Assembly (NCBI GenBank): GCA_012735315.1 | Contig: JAAYHS010000031.1 | Span: forward strand, 1-35,951 | Source: Bacillota bacterium | GTDB lineage: Bacteria; Bacillota; UBA4882; UBA8346 | Direction: 5' to 3' | DNA: 35,951 bases | Shown: positions 8,512 to 16,966 of the stretch, in pieces | Layout: the number at the start of each line of letters is the position of its first letter | Numbering within the stretch: position 1 is the stretch's first letter | Translations under genes and position numbers: made by a program | Notes under the pieces: model-generated | What the model saw: only the letters and a program-made list of their open reading frames with translations | Database searches by the model: none | Told to the model about the DNA's origin: nothing

Positions 8512-10118
8512 TTAACCCAAAAGCTGCAATACCGATTGCGGTTGAGTATTGGCTTGAGCCAACATCGCCGTACTGGCTTGGGTGAGAATCGAGAGCCTGG
8601 TGAATTCCATCATCTCCGCAGCCATGTCGACGTCTCTGATTCGGGACTCGGATGCGGTGATGTTCTCCGCGGCGACACCCAAGTTATTGATGGTGTGCTC
8701 TAAGCGGTTTTGCACGGCTCCAAGGTCGGACCGCAACGAAGACACCCGGCTGATCGCCTCGTCGATCTTGGTGATCGCCTGGCCAGCGCTGAAGGCGTCG
8801 ATGACAAGAATATTATGGACTCCGAGGGACTCTGAATCCATTCTGCCGATGGCCGCGCCCATGTTCTGGAGTTCGTTGGCGCCGATCTGGAAGACCTGAG
8901 TGTTGTCTGCCAAGTGGACCGAAGTTGTGTATCTACCAGTTGAGCCTGTTCCACTGAAGTAACCCGCATCGTTCCATTTTACCTCATAATCGGCGTCACT
9001 GGCGAATTTTACGTCTACATTTTGATGAATGATGCCGATAAGGTTGTTTCCTTGGACCGTATTGCTGGATATTACCGTACCGGCCTTTGAAACAAAAACT
9101 TTATAGGTGTTCTCGGTCGCTTTCTGATACTCGGTGAATCCAAAAGCGTTCAACAACTGTTCACTGGCGACAACAGTGATTTTACCATCTTTGCCGGCAA
9201 TCGCGGAACTCAACACGAAAGTTCCGGAAGTACCCAATGCTCCGCTACCGGCGGTTGTGTTGTATGTGGCCAAAGCTTGATTGCCGACACCGGTCGTACT
9301 GGACATACCCAAATCGGTAGCCATTGCCTGATTAAATTTGGCAGCCAATCCCGAAAGGGTGTCATTACCGAAGACGGTGAAGGAAACAGATTTACCGGTA
9401 CCGTCTATTAAGGTGATCTTCTGCGGATTGTCCAACAAGAACCGGCCATTGGCGTCATAGAAACGATCTACGTTGTACAATTTCGTGCCGGCGGAAGCCA
9501 CAATACCGGCCTGGGTCCCGGAAAGCACTCCGCCCAACGTGGTGGTTTTGAAGATGGTTGAAGTCTGGACTTGGGTCTTACCGGCACTCGTCAAATCAAT
9601 TTCTAACTTGTAAGTCCCGGCGGCGGAAACCGAACCATCCCGGATACCGCCTCTTAGATAAATCTTGGTGGCTTCTTATCGGAGGAACTGATGGCTGATG
9701 CGGTGCCGTCCAACAAATTCTTATTATTGAATGAGGTGGTATTGGCGATCCGGTCGATTTCGTCTTTGAGCTGTTCAATTTCCTTTTGGAGTTCGCTCCG
9801 ATCGTTGGCGGTATAGGTGGCGTTCGCCGCTTGGACCGCCAGTTCCCGCATCCGGTGCAAGATCGAATGGGTCTCGGTCAAGGCTCCCTCTGCGGTCTGC
9901 AGTAACGAGATGGCGTCCTGGGAGTTACGGGCTGCTTGATTCAAGCCCCGGATCTGGCTGCGCATGGTTTCCGAAATCGCAAGACCCGCGGCGTCGTCGG
10001 CGGCCCGGTTAATCCGGAGACCGGAAGACAGCTTCTCCATGGTCTTCCCATTCAGGTTGTTCACGATGCCCAAATTCCGATGGGCGTTCAGCGCTGATAA
10101 GTTGTGATTAATTCTCAT
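8512..10118 (-). pseudogene. Flagellin, complete in both ends but interrupted by a one-base frameshift
   Basis: This is the filament protein, exported through the flagellar type III system. The N-terminal D0/D1 part (from 10118) starts MRINHNLSALNAHRN and includes SSGLRINRAADDAAGLAISE. The C-terminal D1/D0 part ends ANTQPQSVLQLLG, the standard flagellin end. The first frame runs into a stop at 9654. The rest of the protein continues in another frame, which can be read upstream as ATKIYLRGGIRDGSV up to about 9672. Restoring one lost base near 9672-9680 (for example DKE instead of DKK) gives one protein of about 535 aa, with a roughly 250-aa variable middle. The ribosome site is AAGGAGGAG. A real loss-of-function mutation, an assembly error, or slippage-based variation are all possible. 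With intact glycosylation and chaperone genes around it, I favour sequence error or a very recent mutation. Confidence 0.85.
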
Positions 10119-10164
10119 GATCTTTCTCCTCCTTGATTAATATTTTCGGGTTTCCTTACCCTCA

Positions 10165-10199
10165 CTCCGGTCGTTGGTCGGCCGCCCCGCGGACCGGAG
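10165..10199 (-). promoter_or_regulatory. Hairpin and GGA motifs in the flagellin mRNA leader (candidate CsrA sites)
   Basis: In the flagellin leader an 8-bp perfect stem (CTCCGGTC at 10165-10172, GACCGGAG at 10192-10199) is followed in the mRNA by several GGA motifs: GGAG at the stem end, AAGGAAAC, and the double GGA in the AAGGAGGAG ribosome site. In B. subtilis, CsrA binds GGA-containing sites over the hag ribosome site and FliW relieves it; both genes lie directly upstream here. CsrA binding is therefore likely but inferred. Confidence 0.5.
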
Positions 10200-10205
10200 C
10201 CGGTG

Positions 10206-10336
10206 TTTTAAACCACCGCCGCTAAAATCAGTTGTCAGTTATCAGTGACCAACGATCATATTTTTTAATGAACTTTACTATCACTATTTACTGATTACTG
10301 TTCACTGTTCACTGATTACACCGGTGGTGGTTTAAA
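10206..10336. repeat. Inverted-arm ATCAGT/ACAGTGA word element inside the flagellin leader
   Basis: An 11-bp inverted repeat (TTTAAACCACC at 10207-10217, GGTGGTTTAAA at 10326-10336) bounds an interior made of short related words. TCAGTTGTCAGTTATCAGTG is on the plus strand on the left, and the same type of word (AATCAGTGAACAGTGAACAG) is on the minus strand on the right. The whole unit could fold as one long hairpin. It lies downstream of the candidate flagellin promoter, so it would be part of the mRNA leader. It occupies part of the 429-bp gap between csrA and flagellin. Confidence 0.7.
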
Positions 10337-10356
10337 GACAAAATCCCTTATTAAAT

Positions 10357-10384
10357 ATTTCGTAAAAATAGTTAAAAAACTTTA
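10357..10384 (-). promoter_or_regulatory. Candidate sigma-28 promoter of flagellin
   Basis: On the minus strand TAAAGTTT (10384-10377), a full match to the extended -35 of sigma-28 promoters, is followed by TACGAAAT (10364-10357). The latter keeps only the CGA core of GCCGATAA, and the spacing is one base longer than usual (16 after TAAA). A weaker alternative, CTCGATTT, lies further upstream. A flagellin promoter is expected here; this is the best candidate I found. Confidence 0.45.
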
Positions 10385-10487
10385 GTCAAATCGAGTTGGG
10401 ATCGTAACATTTAGACAACTTAAATTCTCTACAAGCGCTTAAAAATTTCTATATCATAAAAAGGACTCAAAAAAACATTCCTCGCTA

Positions 10488-10547
10488 AGCCGCCGACTCC
10501 TGGCTACTGACTACTAATTACTGTCTCTTAATTTCCGACTACTGTTT
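10488..10547. repeat. Short CAGTAGTC-type word array after csrA
   Basis: Immediately after the csrA stop codon the minus strand reads as degenerate repeats of CAGTAGTC, CAGTAATTAGTAGTC and CAGTAGCCAGGAGTC. The period is about 7-8 nt. No reading frame or hairpin terminator is evident in it. Confidence 0.55.
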
Positions 10548-10775
10548 TCACTTCTTCTGAAACATCTTGCTCAACTGCTCCAAATTGGCCTTGGCGGCGG
10601 CGGCCAGTTGGTTTTCTTTTTGGATTTCCCGGTATACTTCCTCACGATGCACCGCCACTTCACGGGGAGCGGTAATCCCCAGTTTCACTTGGTCGCCTTT
10701 AACATCGACAATGGTGATCTTGACGTTATCCCCCACCATAATACTCTCATTCAGCTTACGCGTTAAAACGAGCAT
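10548..10775 (-). CDS. csrA: Translational regulator CsrA
   Basis: This 75-aa RNA-binding protein begins [18 protein letters not shown] and contains [16 protein letters not shown], both classic for CsrA. The conserved Arg and the surrounding strand bind GGA motifs in RNA. In Gram-positive flagellar clusters CsrA blocks translation of flagellin mRNA until FliW titrates it. The frame is open upstream to 10805, but the ATG at 10775 follows AAGGAGGAG and starts at the family N-terminus. Flagellin lies downstream and fliW upstream, as in B. subtilis. The C-terminal tail after residue 50 is longer than in enterobacterial CsrA, as is usual in this group. Confidence 0.97.
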   Translation of the reverse strand: MLVLTRKLNESIMVGDNVKITIVDVKGDQVKLGITAPREVAVHREEVYREIQKENQLAAAAKANLEQLSKMFQKK

Positions 10776-10951
10776 CCGGCTCCTCCTTGACCTTTCGAAG
10801 TGCAAACCTTTATATATATTTATCTATAATCCCTATTTTTATTTTCTCCGAAAGTCAAAAAATCCCTCTATTTTTACCTCCGCCGCTAAAAATAAATGGC
10901 GAACTTTATAGATCCGCCCTTCTGGTAAACTCCGTCCCTTCGTAAACCGAG

Positions 10952-11407
10952 TTATTTCGCCGATTTTAATTCATTTTCTTCCTTTACTTTCGAAAATAGC
11001 GGGTGTTTGATACCGTAAGCCGGATTATTTAGAATAACTTGGACGCCCCGTTTTTCTTTAACGTTTATTACCAGCGGAGCAGCCAGATTAACCGTAGCTT
11101 GACTAATATCGGACGGTAGAACAACAATCGCGTAAACTAAAGATTCCTCCGGTTTTCCCAGTTTGAGTTCGACCACTACTTCATCGGGAAGATCAATCTC
11201 ATAATCCGGGACCACTTTGCCTAACTCGATTATAATGAAGGCAAGATCGGCCCGTTCCACCGACTGCAACACATGGAAAGGGGAATCGTCGTGCTTTAAA
11301 ACGGTGAATTTATGAGCATTTTCAAACCCCGGAATGCCGTGGGGAAATTCAATGATCTGCGAATCTTCGATTTCAACCGCGCCGAAAAACTTGGTCTCGA
11401 TCTTCAT
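10952..11407 (-). CDS. fliW: Flagellar assembly factor FliW
   Basis: This 151-aa protein has the FliW opening MKIETKFFGAVEIED and the IIEFPHGIPGFENAHKF signature. FliW binds CsrA and also flagellin. When flagellin is exported, FliW is freed, captures CsrA and lets flagellin be translated. The start is the ATG at 11407 with GGAAGGA in front. The gene lies 23 bp after flgL. A 176-bp AT-rich spacer separates it from csrA, longer than other gaps in this operon, so csrA may have a promoter of its own; I could not identify one with confidence. Confidence 0.96.
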   Translation of the reverse strand: MKIETKFFGAVEIEDSQIIEFPHGIPGFENAHKFTVLKHDDSPFHVLQSVERADLAFIIIELGKVVPDYEIDLPDEVVVELKLGKPEESLVYAIVVLPSDISQATVNLAAPLVINVKEKRGVQVILNNPAYGIKHPLFSKVKEENELKSAK

Positions 11408-11430
11408 GGTTTCATCCTTCCGTCAATAGT

Positions 11431-14175
11431 CTATCTTAAATAATCCAAGAGCGTCATCGGCATAATCCGGCCCGCGGACTGTAGCGCCGCCTGATAAGCC
11501 GTTTCCTGCATCCTTAATTCCAGAATAGCCTTGGTGATATCGACGTCTTCCACGTTGCTTAATAATTTTGTTAGGTTCTCATTCAAACTCTTTAAACGGT
11601 CGATCCCTTTTTCAAGGCGGTTAACCTTAGCCCCGACTTCGCCTTGGGTTACCAGCACCTTATCGATATCGAGCCTGATATTGTAAAGGTCTTCTCCGGA
11701 AAGGGCTTCAATATTGTTGGCCCTTAAATCCTGACTAATTTTGGCCAGGTGTTGGAAGATGGGATCAAATAACTTATCGCCGATGACATTGATTTGAATT
11801 TCCATCGAAGTGCTTATCTCATACTCAATATAACCTTTATTCCCTTCATAGTTGGGGGTCTCCGTATCCGAAGAAACCCCGTCGGCGAATCCCATGATCC
11901 AAAGAGCGTCCGCCTCGTTCCCTGAAAAGAGCGTAATTGACAGCGGATTGTTAAGTTCATCCTGATGGAAGATACGCAGCCGGTTATCCGGAGTGGCTTC
12001 CACTCTGACATTGGCATATTCGCCGCCCCGCGCCCGAATCTTTTCCTCGATCATCCGCGCGAATTCCCTAATGTTGTACGAACCCCCGTTCAAACTGATC
12101 TCCTGGGTCAACTCATTGCCGACTTTTATTCGGAACTTATTGTTGGCGTTAATATAACTATGCGCGTCGATCGAATACTTGGAACCGGCTATCGGGGGAG
12201 GATTGCCCCAGGCGCTATCCAAAGTGGCGATACCGGTAGTTCCGTCATAATCCGTAATGATTCTGGTTTGGCTTTTCCCTTGTCCATCGGTGATGGTGAT
12301 CGGCATCCCCACATAAAAGTCGTCAGTCCGGCTGGCATTAGTATCTAACTGAATTTGGTTAGCATTCACAGGGTTAGAGCCCACTTCTCCGTCCAAAGGC
12401 GGAACCAGTTCATATCTGGCGCCCGGCGATATCGTAGTAATCGACAGTTGAGCTTCACGAGTCGCGCCGTTATAGGCCAAAATCCGGTCGGTATATACCG
12501 CTCCCGAAGGTTCAATTATTTTAATGGTCCAGTTATTATAATAATCATTTTCGGCGCTTGCGCCATCGCCCAAAGTTAGCACCGATGGCGTCCCAGCTGT
12601 AAAACTTTGGACCGTTCCCATTTCCGGATATTTGGCCAATACTTTGATTAATGGCTCAACCTCGTAACCGAGCAGTTCCTTGGTGGTCGCCCTATTGTCG
12701 AATCCAAGCTGGGCCAAAGCGGTGTCGGAAATTTTATAGGTCGAACCGGCGGTTACATTGGTAGTCCAGTTACCTTTAACTGTTATCGTATAAGTTGGTG
12801 GCGTTGCCGTATCGTCATACTCATAACCGGTAATCAGCTTTGTTTCCGTAGACCCGTCGGGATTGGTAACCGTGATCGACGCTCCAACATAAAAATCATC
12901 GATCATGCTGGCGCTGGCTTCCAGTTGGATTGAGTTCGCGCCGAAGGATACGGCCTGTCCTTCCAGATGCGGCTTAATCCGGTATTTGAAATTCCCGGTT
13001 ACGCCCCAACTATCTCCGATGGTCACCTCATGTGTTAACTCATCATATCCGGTAATTAAATGGGATTCATAGATGCCGCGCTTTTCATCATAAATCTCAA
13101 TTTCCATTCCAACGTAAAAATTCTCGACATCGCTGGCTGGACTTAAACTAATTGTAGACCCGCCATTAGTAATCGCTGCTGTTCCTTCCAAAGGAGGCAA
13201 CAATTGGTATACGGAGGTGTGATCCGGCTCTATGCCCCAGTCTTCGGTTACTGTCGCAACTCTATCGTCGGTATAAGCACCGATAGTTCTTATTTGCCCA
13301 ACTCCAGTGCCTTCAATAATTTTGATCTGCCATCCATTATAATAATCATCCGCCGCAATAGCCGACATCCCCAGAGTAATTTGATCAGCCGCGCCGCCCC
13401 GAGCTTTTCCCACTTCCTTAACGGCCGGACCGTCCCTCAGCACCAAAGTATGGATGCCGTCCGAGGGATAAGTTCCGGCATAAAATTCCAACCGGTTATC
13501 GGGAGTGGCCTTGACGTAGACCGGCGTGTCAAAACCGGCATAGTGAAGTTTTAATTGGATATCGTTGGCCAAATCGTCCAGGGTGTTCCCGGGCGAACCG
13601 TCATAAGTTTTGGGCGTCAGTCTAATCGTTACAAATTCGCCGTTATCCAGTTTAATATCGAGCATATTGTTCCGATCGGTGATCACAATCGGATTCAACT
13701 GAAAATTGATCGCGTCACCCGTAACTTTGGTCCGGTATTGATAAGGCGGATTCAAGTATTTTTCCCCGCCGAAAATAAACCGGTTATCGATATTGGTGTT
13801 GGCCACCTGCATAATCCCGTCTCGAATAACATCAATCTCGTTTGCGTAGGCCTCCCGGGCTTCTACGGTCAAAGTCCCGTTGGTTCCGGCAATCACCAAT
13901 TCGCGAACTCTCTGCAAATAGTTGGTCAAAGTCATCAAGGCGTCGTCGGTGCAATTCAGCCAACTGATGGCTTGCTCGCTGTTATCGATATATTGCAGGA
14001 TCTCCGCGGTACGGCTTCGAAAATCCATAGCGCGGGCGGTCCCCACCGGGTCGTCCGAAGGCTGTTGGATACGTCTTCCGGTGCTAACCTGATTGGTCTT
14101 TTTATAGATGCTCTCTTCCAGTTTCATAAAGTTATACGAAAAATTCGAGTAAATCATCTTATTGGAAACTCGCAT
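11431..14175 (-). CDS. flgL: Hook-filament junction protein FlgL (HAP3) with a giant repeat-containing insert
   Basis: The N-terminus (MRVSNKMIYSNFSYNFMKLE, then STGRRIQQPSDDP) and the C-terminus (VEDVDITKAILELRMQETAY, ending MPMTLLDYLR) are standard FlgL helices that join hook and filament. FlgL is normally about 300 aa; this one is 914 aa. The insert holds five related segments of about 60-70 aa, at about 264-325, 340-400, 413-483, 531-592 and 606-669. Each is built on (D)DFYVGM or DDYYNGW, then I-x-I, a (T/S)-x-x-I-x-x-Y turn and a W-G-containing strand. They are flanked by two related modules ending in VKATPDNRLEF (near 221) and VEATPDNRLRI (near 725). The insert probably forms surface domains at the junction. 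The ribosome site is AAGGAGG and the ATG is at 14175. Confidence 0.93.
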   Translation of the reverse strand: MRVSNKMIYSNFSYNFMKLEESIYKKTNQVSTGRRIQQPSDDPVGTARAMDFRSRTAEILQYIDNSEQAISWLNCTDDALMTLTNYLQRVRELVIAGTNGTLTVEAREAYANEIDVIRDGIMQVANTNIDNRFIFGGEKYLNPPYQYRTKVTGDAINFQLNPIVITDRNNMLDIKLDNGEFVTIRLTPKTYDGSPGNTLDDLANDIQLKLHYAGFDTPVYVKATPDNRLEFYAGTYPSDGIHTLVLRDGPAVKEVGKARGGAADQITLGMSAIAADDYYNGWQIKIIEGTGVGQIRTIGAYTDDRVATVTEDWGIEPDHTSVYQLLPPLEGTAAITNGGSTISLSPASDVENFYVGMEIEIYDEKRGIYESHLITGYDELTHEVTIGDSWGVTGNFKYRIKPHLEGQAVSFGANSIQLEASASMIDDFYVGASITVTNPDGSTETKLITGYEYDDTATPPTYTITVKGNWTTNVTAGSTYKISDTALAQLGFDNRATTKELLGYEVEPLIKVLAKYPEMGTVQSFTAGTPSVLTLGDGASAENDYYNNWTIKIIEPSGAVYTDRILAYNGATREAQLSITTISPGARYELVPPLDGEVGSNPVNANQIQLDTNASRTDDFYVGMPITITDGQGKSQTRIITDYDGTTGIATLDSAWGNPPPIAGSKYSIDAHSYINANNKFRIKVGNELTQEISLNGGSYNIREFARMIEEKIRARGGEYANVRVEATPDNRLRIFHQDELNNPLSITLFSGNEADALWIMGFADGVSSDTETPNYEGNKGYIEYEISTSMEIQINVIGDKLFDPIFQHLAKISQDLRANNIEALSGEDLYNIRLDIDKVLVTQGEVGAKVNRLEKGIDRLKSLNENLTKLLSNVEDVDITKAILELRMQETAYQAALQSAGRIMPMTLLDYLR

Positions 14176-14235
14176 CGTTCTCCCTCCTTGGTCGGCGATG
14201 AGCGCAAGTCAAACGATAAAGCCGAAATAAACGGT

Positions 14236-15663
14236 TTAATATAGTTTCAATCTATTTACGATTACGTCCAACATTTGATCCATGGTGGCGATTATTTTGG
14301 CGGCCGCATTGTAGCCGTGTTGGAACCTGATCATGTTGGTCATCTCTTCATCAAGGTTGACCCCGCAAACGGACTCGCGGCGTTCGTCCAAATTGGCGAT
14401 GAGCCTGACTTGTCCTTCATATTTCACCTTGGCGGCGCTGGTCTTTTCTCCTAAGTCGGCGATTACGGCGCCGATATACTCTCCCATGGTGGCGTTGCTA
14501 TTGTTTAAAAGCCGCTTATCGAACAATCGGGAGATTTCCAACATTATTTCATTGTTACCGGGCAGTTCTTTCTCCGTATTGACCAACTCGCTGGAAGCCG
14601 CGATCCGATTCAAACCATTCTCAACGTCTTTAATGGCGTCCGCCAAGTCGATATCCGCGGCGCCGGTCCCTTTAAAGAAATCAATACCACGGCTCTCATC
14701 GAGCCCATATCCGGTACGATGAAGCTTATTAACTTCAGTGATTAATGTTTTTGCGAAATTGTCCAAGTGATTTAAAAACTCCGGCAAGTCTTGGTCGCGC
14801 ATTTCCAGAAGCCCTCTGAGGGAACCGCCTAATACCGTGACCTCCTTGTCAAGCCGTTCCCATTTCAACCGGACCATGCCTTCGTCGTCGTGATTGGGTT
14901 CCAAAATGATTTTATTGGCGGTAATACCCTGGACCAGGGCGATACCGTTAATGGTAATATTGACCCGGTTGAATTTGTCGGTGGTTTTACTAATTTTAAT
15001 GATTCCCGAAAGTTCTTCAATTAACGCGTCTCGTTGGTCCATCAGATCATTGGCGTGATCGTTCATCATGGTCACTTTGGAGATTTGATCGTTTAAGAGA
15101 GCGATCTTTCCAGCGATGGTGTTGACGTGGTTCACCTGTTCCTTAATCCGCTCGTTGGCTATGGAACGTAAGGATTTCATCCGCTGGTAATCCTGTCTGA
15201 TTAACTCGGTCATAGTGATCGTCTCTTGCCGCAACACGGAACGGGCCGGTTCCGAAGTAGCGTTATTGGCTACTCCCTGAATTGCTTTCCAAAAATTATC
15301 GATCGCCGTCCGAATATTAGCGTCGGAGGGTTCGTTCACGATCAGTTCCATTTCGTCCAACATGGTTTTACGGCTTTCCCAATAACCGGAAAGAGAAGTT
15401 TCCGCCCAAATTTGCTCGTCGATCAATTCATCGCGGATCCGCATCACCGCCGTAACTTCTACGCCGGTTCCAAGCTGCCCGGCGGTTTGGACCCGATTGA
15501 AAGCCGGATATGTAAAAGGTTGAGTAGTGGTCATTTCCCCTCTTTGTCTGGAATATCCGGGTGTACTGGCATTAGCCATATTATGGCTGGTAATTTCCAA
15601 TTGTTTTTGATGGGCTTGTAATCCGAGACGTCCGATTTCCAATCCGAAAAAAGTCGACCGCAT
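14236..15663 (-). CDS. flgK: Flagellar hook-associated protein 1 FlgK
   Basis: This is the first of the two hook-filament junction proteins. It starts MRSTFFGLEIGRLGLQAHQKQLEITSHNMANASTPGYSRQ, given here in part as the rod/hook motif ITSHNMANASTPGYSRQ. It ends with the matching C-terminal helix (MIRFQHGYNAAAKIIATMDQ). The length, 475 aa, is near the short end for FlgK, in contrast to the oversized FlgL next to it. The start at 15663 has AGGGGTG in front. It sits 6 bp after flgN, whose product is its likely export chaperone. Confidence 0.95.
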   Translation of the reverse strand: MRSTFFGLEIGRLGLQAHQKQLEITSHNMANASTPGYSRQRGEMTTTQPFTYPAFNRVQTAGQLGTGVEVTAVMRIRDELIDEQIWAETSLSGYWESRKTMLDEMELIVNEPSDANIRTAIDNFWKAIQGVANNATSEPARSVLRQETITMTELIRQDYQRMKSLRSIANERIKEQVNHVNTIAGKIALLNDQISKVTMMNDHANDLMDQRDALIEELSGIIKISKTTDKFNRVNITINGIALVQGITANKIILEPNHDDEGMVRLKWERLDKEVTVLGGSLRGLLEMRDQDLPEFLNHLDNFAKTLITEVNKLHRTGYGLDESRGIDFFKGTGAADIDLADAIKDVENGLNRIAASSELVNTEKELPGNNEIMLEISRLFDKRLLNNSNATMGEYIGAVIADLGEKTSAAKVKYEGQVRLIANLDERRESVCGVNLDEEMTNMIRFQHGYNAAAKIIATMDQMLDVIVNRLKLY

Positions 15664-15669
15664 CTTTAT

Positions 15670-16152
15670 TCACCCCTTATAATCCAAGATCAAAGTCTTC
15701 TTGGAATTCTGCTTATCTTTATTTATTCTGCCGGAAGCTCCGTAAAACCCGCTTTCAGCGCTTGTTTGCGGCATTAAGGCATTTATGGTGAACTCAACTA
15801 TGGCCAAAGCGTCTTTGATCAAAGCCTGATTAAATTCATTGTTCAATTTTAACTGTTTGACCTGCCGGCGGAGTTCTTCAATAAGCGCGGCGACCTCTTC
15901 CGATCCTTTTTCAATTTTCGTTCCATCGCCGGAAAAACGTTCCCTTAAAAAAAATTGCACCTGTGGGGAACAGGCGTCATCAATTTTTTTTAATTTTTGA
16001 GACAACGCCTCTTCCTTGAGGACAATTACTTGTAACGCATCCAAATCATCTTTTAAGAGCGCTTCTTTCTTTAAAAGGCTCTGAGCGTTCAACTCTTTTA
16101 AAACGTCGATTTCTTGTCGGAATAATTCTGGGAGAGATTGACTTTCCCGCAT
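15670..16152 (-). CDS. flgN: FlgN-like flagellar export chaperone
   Basis: This 160-aa, highly charged helical protein begins MRESQSLPELFRQEIDVLKEL and is coiled-coil-like through about residue 130. Members of the FlgN family bind the C-terminal helices of FlgK and FlgL and bring them to the export gate. Sequence conservation in this family is low, so the call rests on size, helical pattern and the flgM-flgN-flgK order. The ribosome site (GGGAGGTAG) overlaps the flgM stop codon, so the two are coupled. Confidence 0.85.
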   Translation of the reverse strand: MRESQSLPELFRQEIDVLKELNAQSLLKKEALLKDDLDALQVIVLKEEALSQKLKKIDDACSPQVQFFLRERFSGDGTKIEKGSEEVAALIEELRRQVKQLKLNNEFNQALIKDALAIVEFTINALMPQTSAESGFYGASGRINKDKQNSKKTLILDYKG

Positions 16153-16157
16153 TTGGA

Positions 16158-16460
16158 CTACCTCCCGGTAAGTTCGTCCACCAGGCTCCGGCCAATCATT
16201 TTAGCGGCGATATCATTCCCGGATACCTGATAGTCCCCACTCGTAATTTTTTGCTTGAGTTCAAGGATCTTATCGGCACGAACCTCGGGAGACTTTAGCG
16301 CCTGTTCCTTGGCAAAGTTCAATTCTTGAGCGCGCCCGGATAAAACCAAGCTGTCGCTTTTCTCAATCGCCGCCGTTTCACGGTATGCGGCCTTTTTCTT
16401 AAGGGAATTAATCCGTTCCAAATGTAATATATTTTGAACTTGTTTATTGGAGATGATCAT
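16158..16460 (-). CDS. flgM: Anti-sigma-28 factor FlgM
   Basis: This 100-aa protein has a disordered, charged N-terminal half and the conserved sigma-28-binding C-terminal half VRADKILELKQKITSGDYQV followed by GNDIAAKMIGRSLVDEL. FlgM holds sigma-28 inactive until the hook-basal body is finished and FlgM is exported. The start is the ATG at 16460 with AGGTGAT in front. Its presence supports the sigma-28 promoters assigned downstream. Confidence 0.95.
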   Translation of the reverse strand: MIISNKQVQNILHLERINSLKKKAAYRETAAIEKSDSLVLSGRAQELNFAKEQALKSPEVRADKILELKQKITSGDYQVSGNDIAAKMIGRSLVDELTGR

Positions 16461-16534
16461 CTTTTATCACCTACTTTCATGGCTGTATTGAACGTTTAGC
16501 GATCCGGGCGCCGTTTTTTCTATAAAAAAGGGGT

Positions 16535-16954
16535 CTAATACCTGCGGCGTAAAATATGTTCAAAAGTATGCACTTTACCTGGTTGAAAACTCTTCGGTTT
16601 TTCGGAAACGGGTTTAACGGCTTTGCTGAAGTCAGCCTGCATTTCCCGGATACAGTTTTCACAAAACCTTCCGGATGTCACCGGATTGCCGCATTTCTCA
16701 CATGCCAGGCCGTCGTCGCCGGACATTTTAATATAGTCAGCCTCCAGACGTCCTTCTTTTAAAAATCTGGAGATTACCTTAAGTTCGACGCCTACCGCCT
16801 CGCTAACTTCCGCAGCGGATGAGTTAGGATGTTGGAACAAATATTCGCGAACTTTTTCAAAGTCTTCTTGTTCCTGCCGAAGACAATTGTTACAAACCGC
16901 GCTGCCCGTGTAATTATAAATTTTCCCACAGCGCTTACAGTTTCTTACGTCCAT
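16535..16954 (-). CDS. Flagellar operon zinc-ribbon protein, YvyF/TIGR03826-like
   Basis: This 139-aa protein has two pairs of Cys-x2-Cys zinc knuckles at each end: CKRCG with CNNC near the start, CEKCG with CENC near residue 84-98. They flank a short helix-turn-helix-like segment (SSAAEVSEAVGVELKVISRFLKEG). This matches the family that lies between comFC and flgM in Bacillus (YvyF), whose function is a possible flagellar regulator. The ribosome site GGGAGG overlaps the comFC stop. Zinc ribbons and HTH are seen; the regulatory role is inferred from position. Confidence 0.85.
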   Translation of the reverse strand: MDVRNCKRCGKIYNYTGSAVCNNCLRQEQEDFEKVREYLFQHPNSSAAEVSEAVGVELKVISRFLKEGRLEADYIKMSGDDGLACEKCGNPVTSGRFCENCIREMQADFSKAVKPVSEKPKSFQPGKVHTFEHILRRRY

Positions 16955-16966
16955 TTTCCGCCTCCC

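Noticed and set aside
9672-9680. Programmed -1 frameshift in flagellin
   Set aside because: No X-XXY-YYZ heptamer or strong downstream structure is visible at the joint; flagellins are not known to use it.
10800-10950. Sigma-28 promoter upstream of csrA (TAAAGTTC followed by GCGGCGGA)
   Set aside because: The -10 part matches poorly; not called.
13555-14244. Plus-strand 229-codon frame opposite flgL
   Set aside because: It lies wholly over a certain gene in antisense, with no ribosome site and no recognisable protein features.
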